Source: Culturomica sp. (GTDB taxonomy: Bacteria > Bacteroidota > Bacteroidia > Bacteroidales > Marinifilaceae). From it: 33,529 nt of DNA. A program made the position numbers and the translations under genes. How positions within the stretch are numbered: the first letter of the stretch is position 1; every line of letters begins with the position of its first letter. The notes beneath the pieces are model-generated. The model made no database searches, was not told where the DNA came from, and saw only the letters and a program-made list of their open reading frames with translations. The DNA is taken from contig JAISVB010000064.1 of assembly GCA_031271755.1 (NCBI GenBank), forward strand, positions 1-33,529, in the 5' to 3' direction. This document shows, piece after piece, positions 7,038-13,256 of the stretch.

Positions 7038-7994
7038 ATGAATTTACACGAAGATAAAAACTTATTCATTGCAATAATCAGAGATATGGCTCAAAAAACC
7101 TCTATTTCAGAGGTTTATATTGAAAAGGATTATTGGCTGACACGCTCGTTGCAACGCTTGTCGCAAAATCCAAATGCCGAAAAAGTTGTATTCAAAGGTG
7201 GAACAGCATTATCGAAAATTCAGCTTACAAACAGATTTTCGGAAGATATTGATATTGCTGTAATTGATGCAGATTCTTTTTCGGGCAATCAATTGAAAAT
7301 GTTGATAAAACGCCTTGCCAAAGATATAACGACCGATTTTGAAGAAAAGGTAGTGGAGGGGGTAACAAGTAAAGGTTCAAGGTTTTACAAAGCAGTTTAT
7401 TTGTATCCGAATATTCTCGGTCAGGAAATCAAAACCGCCGTAAAATCGGGACAATTATTGATTGAGATTAACACATACGCAAATCCGTATCCATATCAAA
7501 AACAGCAAATTACTTCTTTCGTGTCGGATTATCTTTTGACATTAAACCGCACGGATTTGCTCGAAAAATATAATCTTTTACCTTTCTCGGTCAATGTGCT
7601 TGATAAAAGCCGAACGATGATTGAAAAACTTGTTTCGCTGTTGCGTTTTTCGTTTGCCGAAAATCCTAAAAATGAACTTGCAAAGAAAATCCGCCATTTT
7701 TACGATTTGTACTATTTGTCCAATGAAGAGGAGTGTGCAAAATATATGGAATCAGCTGTTTTTCGGAAAGATTTACAGGAACTTTTTGCCCACGACCAAC
7801 AGGAGTTTGACGAGCCGAAAGGTTGGCAGGTAAAAACAATAAAAGATTCGCCTTTGATTTTGGATTTTTCTAATTGCTGGAATACTTTGCGAGAAACATA
7901 TTTGTCGGAGCTTCCATTGTTGGCATTTACGGCAATTCCGGACGAAAAAATAATTGAAGAGAATTTTATCAAAATAATGAAAAGCGTATATTGA
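7038..7994 (+). CDS. AbiEii/AbiGii-family nucleotidyltransferase toxin
   Basis: This is the predicted toxin of the type IV pair, 318 residues. The polymerase-beta-like nucleotidyltransferase core shows GGTALSK (54-60) and the metal-binding D70-x-D72 in SEDIDIAV. A later KIRHFYDLYYL segment matches the RH-x-YDLY motif of AbiEii. The family transfers nucleotides; related MenT toxins add pyrimidines to the tRNA 3' acceptor end and stop translation, and AbiE systems abort phage infection. No catalytic residue looks lost, so the toxin should be active. The partner antitoxin lies immediately upstream. The actual substrate here is not shown by the sequence. Confidence 0.9.
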   Translation: MNLHEDKNLFIAIIRDMAQKTSISEVYIEKDYWLTRSLQRLSQNPNAEKVVFKGGTALSKIQLTNRFSEDIDIAVIDADSFSGNQLKMLIKRLAKDITTDFEEKVVEGVTSKGSRFYKAVYLYPNILGQEIKTAVKSGQLLIEINTYANPYPYQKQQITSFVSDYLLTLNRTDLLEKYNLLPFSVNVLDKSRTMIEKLVSLLRFSFAENPKNELAKKIRHFYDLYYLSNEEECAKYMESAVFRKDLQELFAHDQQEFDEPKGWQVKTIKDSPLILDFSNCWNTLRETYLSELPLLAFTAIPDEKIIEENFIKIMKSVY

Positions 7995-7995
7995 G

Positions 7996-8160
7996 ATGCG
8001 CGATGAGAGATATTCTCATAAAAAAATACCCTTCCCCTCCTCTGAAAATGAAACCGATTTCGTAGATTGTACACACTGCTGCCGCACAATTGTACCACGT
8101 GGCTCTATTGGTACTACCACGCGAAAGGATTTACGCGGCAGCAGAGAAAAACACAACTAA
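7996..8160 (+). CDS. Possible small Cys-containing protein, 54 aa, unknown
   Basis: An ATG-started frame begins 1 nt after the toxin stop and encodes 54 residues starting MRDERYSHKKIPF. It contains the cysteine cluster DCTHCC followed by a charged tail rich in Arg, Lys and Thr. No family is recognised. The hairpins at 8003-8019 and 8077-8143 lie inside it, so the open frame may be incidental to a structured non-coding region. The tight spacing to the toxin gene is the only point in favour of a real gene. Confidence 0.2.
   Translation: MRDERYSHKKIPFPSSENETDFVDCTHCCRTIVPRGSIGTTTRKDLRGSREKHN
8003..8019 (+). terminator. Small hairpin just after the toxin gene
   Basis: ATGAGA (8003-8008) and TCTCAT (8014-8019) pair around a 5-nt loop, 9 nt after the toxin stop codon. 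The stem is short and is followed by A, not T, so termination on the plus strand would be weak. It may protect the 3' end of the message instead. Confidence 0.25.
8077..8143. repeat. 67-nt nested inverted repeat downstream of the abiE pair
   Basis: TGCTGCCGC (8077-8085) and GCGGCAGCA (8135-8143) are perfect 9-nt arms. Inside them, GTACCA (8092-8097) and TGGTAC (8109-8114) form a second stem with nearly the same centre. GC content is clearly higher than in the toxin gene 80 nt upstream, so the island's AT-rich part ends about here. Confidence 0.5.
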
Positions 8161-8594
8161 TGAACTCTTGTACTTCCATCTCATTTCCGACAAAAATCTC
8201 CGGCCGCATATCTTGCTGTTTCGGAGATACCAAGCGTCTTCCCAAACAGATCCAACAGAAGTATAACAACGCTTTATGACCGGACAGCACCACCAGACAC
8301 TCGAAAAACTCTAAACAACAAATAGTTGGATTGTTTCTCAAAGAGGTATTGTTAACTGTACCCGGTAAGCGAAGGTCTGTTGATTTCCGAAAGCATGGGC
8401 GGGAGCTGCGAATAGTTTGCATGCGTTGTGTTTTTTTCATTATGGTCGCATGGAACCCTTTGGAAACGACAGGTCGAAGCGACAGGGGAAAAAGCGAAAA
8501 AAATTCCTATGTTTTCCCTGATGCCGAAATGCTGGCGGAACCGTGCGAACGATTTTTTTTTGCTATATTTACGGCCGGTTTAATATAAATACAC
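8161..8594. other. Right boundary of the island, no gene supported
   Basis: Apart from repeat copy B this stretch has no gene I can support. Open frames of about 70-108 codons cross it on both strands but show no start context or recognisable family, and several simply read through the repeat. TATATTTA (8564-8571), one mismatch from the TAnnTTTG box, lies 24 nt before the GH31 start and is the likely -7 element. No good -33 element accompanies it. Confidence 0.45.
8365..8492 (+). repeat. Copy B of the diverged palindromic element at the right island edge
   Basis: Block 1 (8365-8424) matches the reverse complement of 2858-2917 at 49 of 60 positions. Block 2 (8462-8492) matches the reverse complement of 2715-2745 at 27 of 31. 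Similarity continues to about 8520: both copies go on with A-rich sequence, ATTCCT and a TTT-CCC-GA run. The two copies lie in opposite orientation on either side of the AbiE island. Copy B ends about 70 nt before the GH31 start and may contribute to its upstream region. Confidence 0.65.
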
Positions 8595-11500
8595 ATGAGT
8601 ATATTCAGTCAATTCGGGAAATGGAAAGCCCTGTCGGTTACTTTCATTCTGTTCACGCTATCTTTCAGTCCGGCGGTGCAAGCCGCATACGGAAGGGAGA
8701 ACGGCAGCGTGAAAGAGCAGCAACCTTTGCAGGTTGTGGGTGCAACAAAGGTGAATCCGACCACCGTCGATGTGCTGTATTCCAATCAACAGCGCATGAC
8801 CCTCGATTTTTACGGTGAGAACATTTTCAGGCTGTTTCAGGACAATGCGGGAGGGATCCTGCGCGACCCGGAAGCCAAGCCCGAAGCCAAGATATTGGTA
8901 GACCGGCCCCGGAAGGAGGTCGCTGTGCTCGATGTGAAAGATGATTCCGGTATTCTCTCCGTCACGACCGCCCGGATCAGCGTACGGTTCGACAAAAACA
9001 GCGGGTTGATGAAAGTCGTTGACTTAAAAACGGGCGAAACGGTATTGGAAACAACGGAACCCGTCCTTTTTCAGGAAGAGCGGGTCACCCTGAAGCTGAA
9101 AGAGCATCCGCAGGAGTACTTCTACGGCGGCGGCGTACAGAACGGGCGCTTCTCGCACAAGGGGAAAATCATCTCCATCGAGAACCAGAACAGTTGGACG
9201 GACGGCGGCGTGGCCTCTCCCAATCCGTTCTATTGGTCGACGAACGGCTATGCCATCCTGTGGCACACCTTTAAAAAAGGCGTTTATGATTTCGGGAGAG
9301 AAGAAAAAAGCACTGTGAAGTTGTTTCACGAGACAGATTACCTGGATCTTTTCGTTCTGGTCAATGATGGCGCAGTCGCCCTCCTGAATGATTTCTACCA
9401 ACTGACGGGTCATCCGGTATTGATACCGAAATTCGGTTTCTACCAGGGACACCTGAATGCCTACAACCGCGACTATTGGAAAGAAGATACGAACGGGATC
9501 CTTTTCGAAGACGGCAAGCGTTACAAAGAGAGCCAGAAGGACAGCGAAGGCATCAAGGAGTCATTGAACGGGGAGAACGGGAATTACCAGTTCTCCGCGC
9601 GCGCCGTGATAGACCGCTACAAGCGCCACGACATGCCGCTGGGGTGGTTGTTGCCCAACGACGGGTATGGAGCCGGTTACGGCCAGACGGAAACCATCGA
9701 CGGAAACATCCGGAACCTGAAAGAGTTGACGGACTATGCCCACGAGAACGGTGTAGAGATCGGCCTGTGGACACAATCCGCCCTGTACCCCAAAGAAGGT
9801 ATCAGCGCGTTGCTGCAACGGGATATTGTAAAAGAGGTGCGGGATGCCGGTGTGCGTGTACTGAAAACCGATGTGGCCTGGGTAGGGGCCGGATATTCGT
9901 TCGGATTGAATGGCATTGCAGACGTGGCGCAGATCATGACCTACTACGGCAACGATGCCCGTCCTTTCATCATCTCCCTCGACGGTTGGGCAGGCACGCA
10001 ACGTTACGCCGGGATCTGGTCGGGCGACCAGACCGGAGGCGCGTGGGAATACATCCGCTTCCACATCCCGACCTACATCGGATCGGGGCTCTCGGGGAAT
10101 CCCAACATCAGCTCCGATATGGACGGTATTTTCGGGGGAAAGAATCCGGTTGTCAACACCCGGGATTTCCAGTGGAAAGCCTTTACCCCCATGCAGTTGA
10201 ATATGGACGGATGGGGTTCTAACGAGAAGTATCCTCATGCATTGGGCGAACCCGCCGCCTCCATCAACCGCTGGTACCTGAAACTGAAATCGGAGATCAT
10301 GCCGTATGCTTACAGCATTGCCGAAGAGGCGACGCACGGCCTGCCGATGATCCGGGCGATGTTCCTCGAATACCCCAATCCGTATACACTGGGTAAATCC
10401 ACCCAATACCAATTCCTCTATGGCCCCTATTTTCTTGTAGCACCTGTCTACCGGGCAACCCAAGCCGACGGGCAGGGCAACGATATCCGCAATGGTATCT
10501 ACCTGCCCGAAGGGGAATGGGTGGATTATTTCTCCGGCGAAGTATATCCCGGTAACCGCATTCTCAATAGTTTTTCTTCACCGCTCTGGAAGTTGCCCGT
10601 ATTCGTAAAAAAAGGAGCCATTCTACCCCTGACATCCCCCCACAACAACGTTCAGGAAATAGACAAAAGTCTGCGTATATACGAACTCTATCCTTACGGG
10701 CAGAGCGCATTCACCGAATACGACGACGATGGTGTTACCGAAGCGTATCGTGCCGGCAAGGGAGTGGCCACCCGGATCGAGTCCATCGTCGGTGCAAAGG
10801 GCGAAGTAACAGTTGTCGTCTACCCGGCGCAAGGTGATTTCAACGGCTTTGTCAAAGAGAAAGTGACTGAATTCCGGATCAATGTCACCGAAAAACCTAA
10901 AAAAGTTTCGGCGGCCGTCGGCAAAAACAGGATCAAACTGACGGAAGCAGGCAGCAGGGAGGAGTTCCTCCAAAAAGAGAATGTCTATTTCTACGATGCA
11001 GCGCCGAACCTGAACCGCTTTGCCACTCCGGACAGCGCCTTTGAAAAAGAGGTGATTACCAAGAACCCGCAGTTTTTGGTGAAACTGGCTGCTGCCGACA
11101 TTACGGCCCACCGGACAACCCTGAAAATCGACGGATTTGTATTTGCACCGGCGGACCGCCACAAAGTAACCACCGGCCCATTGGTTGCTCCGCAAGCGCA
11201 AGTAACCGAAGAAAATATCGGATCCTATACCTTGAAACCGACTTGGGGTGCGGTGGAGAACGCCGACTATTACGAGATCGAGTTCAACGGCATGAACTAC
11301 AGCACGATCAAAGGAACGGAGCTGTTGTTTGAGGAGCTGCATGTAGAAACCGCTTACAACTTTCAGATCCGCGCGGTGAACCGGGAGGGACATTCCGACT
11401 GGTCGGTTTTCGGCGCCACGACAAAGAGGGATCCGCTGGAGTTTGCCATACACGGCCTGGCCGGAGAGGCCTCTGTGGAAAATCAGGGACGTTCGCTCCG

Positions 11501-12452
11501 CCGGTTGTTCGACTTTAAGGAGGGAGAGTTGTGGCACACGAAGTACAACGAAAAGGCGGTTCCATTCGACCTGACCATAGGCCTGAATACCATCAACCGG
11601 ATCGACAAGTTCCACTACCTGCCCCGCGAAAACGCCGGGAACGGAACGATATTGAAAGGAACGGTCAGCTACAGCATGGACAGGGAAAACTGGACGGAAG
11701 CCGGCGCTTTCGAGTGGCAGCGGAACAGCGAAACCAAAGTGTTCCCGTTCCCGCAAACTCCCACCGTACGGTACATCCGGATACACGTCACCGAAGCGGT
11801 AGGCAACTACGGATCGGGGAGAGAGTTGTACGTATTCAAAGTGCCGGGAACAGAGAGTTACCTGCCGGGCGACATCAACAACGACAAAACGGTCGATGGG
11901 AACGACCTGACTTCGTACACGAACTATACCGGTTTGAGAAGCGGTGACGCCGACTTCGAAGGGTACATCAGTAACGGCGACCTGAATCGCAACGGCCTGA
12001 TCGACGCTTACGATATTTCCGCCGTGGCTACGCAACTCGATGGCGGCGCTAAGGGCGGCAGAGGCGAAAAGCCGGAGGGAAGCCTCCGCATCAGTACGTC
12101 GAAGCGGACGTACGCCAGGAACGAGATCGTTCAGGTGCTGGTGAAAGGCACTGGCCTGCACCGTGTCAATGCGTTGAGTTTTGCCCTGCCCTACGATCCG
12201 GCGGATTATGAATTCGCAGGCGTACAGCCGTTGGGTCTGAAAGAGCTGGAGAACCTGACGAACGACAGGCTCCACACCAACGGTGTCAAGTCATTGTATC
12301 CCACGTTCGTGAACATCGGGGACAAGGAGACCCTGGAAGGGGACGTCGATCTGTTCATCATCCGGCTCAAAGCCAGAAGGAACGTAACCTTCAAGCTGAA
12401 AATAACGGACGGCTATCTGGTGGATAAGCGGATGAACGTCGGTACGTTTTAA
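8595..12452 (+). CDS. Secreted multidomain GH31 glycosidase with dockerin and cohesin-like domains
   Basis: An exported 1285-residue glycosidase. After a signal peptide (about 1-31) come the GH31 N-terminal beta-sandwich (about 45-280) and the catalytic barrel (about 280-610). KTDVAW places the likely nucleophile at D426, and SGDQTGGAW the acid/base at D478. The tail carries FN3 (about 860-945), an F5/8C carbohydrate-binding domain (945-1087), a dockerin with two calcium loops (DINNDKTVDGND and DLNRNGLIDAYD, about 1090-1155), and a cohesin-like domain (about 1162-1285). The KTD / SGDQ motifs and 52-residue spacing resemble the alpha-galactosidase and alpha-N-acetylgalactosaminidase branches of GH31 more than alpha-glucosidases, but the substrate is uncertain. 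No type IX sorting domain is visible at the C-terminus. The gene stands alone, without SusC/SusD neighbours. Confidence 0.9.
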   Translation: MSIFSQFGKWKALSVTFILFTLSFSPAVQAAYGRENGSVKEQQPLQVVGATKVNPTTVDVLYSNQQRMTLDFYGENIFRLFQDNAGGILRDPEAKPEAKILVDRPRKEVAVLDVKDDSGILSVTTARISVRFDKNSGLMKVVDLKTGETVLETTEPVLFQEERVTLKLKEHPQEYFYGGGVQNGRFSHKGKIISIENQNSWTDGGVASPNPFYWSTNGYAILWHTFKKGVYDFGREEKSTVKLFHETDYLDLFVLVNDGAVALLNDFYQLTGHPVLIPKFGFYQGHLNAYNRDYWKEDTNGILFEDGKRYKESQKDSEGIKESLNGENGNYQFSARAVIDRYKRHDMPLGWLLPNDGYGAGYGQTETIDGNIRNLKELTDYAHENGVEIGLWTQSALYPKEGISALLQRDIVKEVRDAGVRVLKTDVAWVGAGYSFGLNGIADVAQIMTYYGNDARPFIISLDGWAGTQRYAGIWSGDQTGGAWEYIRFHIPTYIGSGLSGNPNISSDMDGIFGGKNPVVNTRDFQWKAFTPMQLNMDGWGSNEKYPHALGEPAASINRWYLKLKSEIMPYAYSIAEEATHGLPMIRAMFLEYPNPYTLGKSTQYQFLYGPYFLVAPVYRATQADGQGNDIRNGIYLPEGEWVDYFSGEVYPGNRILNSFSSPLWKLPVFVKKGAILPLTSPHNNVQEIDKSLRIYELYPYGQSAFTEYDDDGVTEAYRAGKGVATRIESIVGAKGEVTVVVYPAQGDFNGFVKEKVTEFRINVTEKPKKVSAAVGKNRIKLTEAGSREEFLQKENVYFYDAAPNLNRFATPDSAFEKEVITKNPQFLVKLAAADITAHRTTLKIDGFVFAPADRHKVTTGPLVAPQAQVTEENIGSYTLKPTWGAVENADYYEIEFNGMNYSTIKGTELLFEELHVETAYNFQIRAVNREGHSDWSVFGATTKRDPLEFAIHGLAGEASVENQGRSLRRLFDFKEGELWHTKYNEKAVPFDLTIGLNTINRIDKFHYLPRENAGNGTILKGTVSYSMDRENWTEAGAFEWQRNSETKVFPFPQTPTVRYIRIHVTEAVGNYGSGRELYVFKVPGTESYLPGDINNDKTVDGNDLTSYTNYTGLRSGDADFEGYISNGDLNRNGLIDAYDISAVATQLDGGAKGGRGEKPEGSLRISTSKRTYARNEIVQVLVKGTGLHRVNALSFALPYDPADYEFAGVQPLGLKELENLTNDRLHTNGVKSLYPTFVNIGDKETLEGDVDLFIIRLKARRNVTFKLKITDGYLVDKRMNVGTF

Positions 12453-12468
12453 GCTGACAAATAAAGGA

Positions 12469-13236
12469 TTATCCCTTTTCCGCTTCTCTCTTTACGTCCC
12501 TCGAATTGGCTTGGGCGGTGGGCATGATCACCATGTCGTTCAGGCAAACGTGGGGCGGGCGGGTGACGGCGAACAGGATGGCGTCGGCAATGTCTTCCCC
12601 GCTCAGGGGAGTAAGCCCTTTGTAGACGTTGGCGGCGGCTTCGGCGTCCCCTTTGTACCGGACGACGGAGAACTCGGTTTCCACCATGCCCGGAGCGATG
12701 TTGGTCACCCGGATGTTGTGGGCGAGCAGATCGGTGCGCATGGCTTTGGACAGGGCATCGACGGCGTGTTTGGTAGCGCAGTATACATTTCCGCCCGGAT
12801 AGACCTCTTTGCCGGCAATGGAAGCGATGTTGACAATGTGTCCCGTCCGCCGGGCCGTCATGAGCGGCGCTACGGCGCGGGTGATGTACAGCAAACCCTT
12901 CAGGTTGGTGTCGATCATCCGTTCCCAATCTTCTATCAGACCATCCTGTACCGGAGAGATCCCGACGGCCAATCCGGCGTTGTTGACCAGCACATCGATG
13001 TTCCTCCAGTTGCCTTCCAGCGAAGCCACGGCCTGTTTTACCTCTTCGGGGCGGCGTATGTCAAAACAGAGCGGCGCTATTTTCGTTCCCTGTTCCCCAA
13101 GGGAACCGGCCAGCGCTTCCAAACGCTCCGGGCGCCTGCCGGTAATGATCAGGTCGAATCCGTTCCCGGCGAGCTTTTCGGCGGTTGCGCGGCCGATTCC
13201 GGAGGTAGCTCCGGTGATGAGTGCGATTTTGTTCAT
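12469..13236 (-). CDS. SDR-family NAD(P)-dependent oxidoreductase, YdfG-like
   Basis: A cytoplasmic short-chain dehydrogenase of 255 residues with the classical fold. It has the dinucleotide motif TGATSGIG (8-15), NNAG (85-88), N111, S139, and the catalytic Y152-x3-K156 in YCATKHAVDALSK. The PGMVETEF segment and overall layout match YdfG-like NADP-dependent 3-hydroxy acid (L-allo-threonine/serine) dehydrogenases. The true substrate cannot be read from sequence. It converges with the GH31 gene (16 nt between stops), and its start lies 20 nt after the stop of the MG2-domain gene on the same strand, so the two may be co-transcribed. Confidence 0.9.
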   Translation of the reverse strand: MNKIALITGATSGIGRATAEKLAGNGFDLIITGRRPERLEALAGSLGEQGTKIAPLCFDIRRPEEVKQAVASLEGNWRNIDVLVNNAGLAVGISPVQDGLIEDWERMIDTNLKGLLYITRAVAPLMTARRTGHIVNIASIAGKEVYPGGNVYCATKHAVDALSKAMRTDLLAHNIRVTNIAPGMVETEFSVVRYKGDAEAAANVYKGLTPLSGEDIADAILFAVTRPPHVCLNDMVIMPTAQANSRDVKREAEKG

Positions 13237-13256
13237 GGTGTGTAAAAATAGTATCG

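Noticed and set aside
2741-8395. 12-bp direct repeat TTTCCGAAAGCA at 2741-2752 and 8384-8395 as attachment sites
   Set aside because: The match is explained by the inverted ends inside the longer A and B repeat copies; no integrase gene or tRNA accompanies it, so phage-type att sites are not supported.
8067-8588. Overlapping frames of 70-108 codons on both strands between the toxin and GH31 genes
   Set aside because: They read through the hairpins and repeat copy B, have no recognisable family and no promoter, and contradict each other in frame.
9476-10463. Long frames on both strands inside the GH31 gene
   Set aside because: They are shadows of a clearly coding GC-rich gene; the GH31 frame carries all motifs and the signal peptide.
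10623-12275. 550-codon minus-strand frame opposite the GH31 C-terminal domains
   Set aside because: The plus strand encodes FN3, F5/8C, dockerin and cohesin-like domains; the antisense frame has no family features and is a by-product of codon bias.
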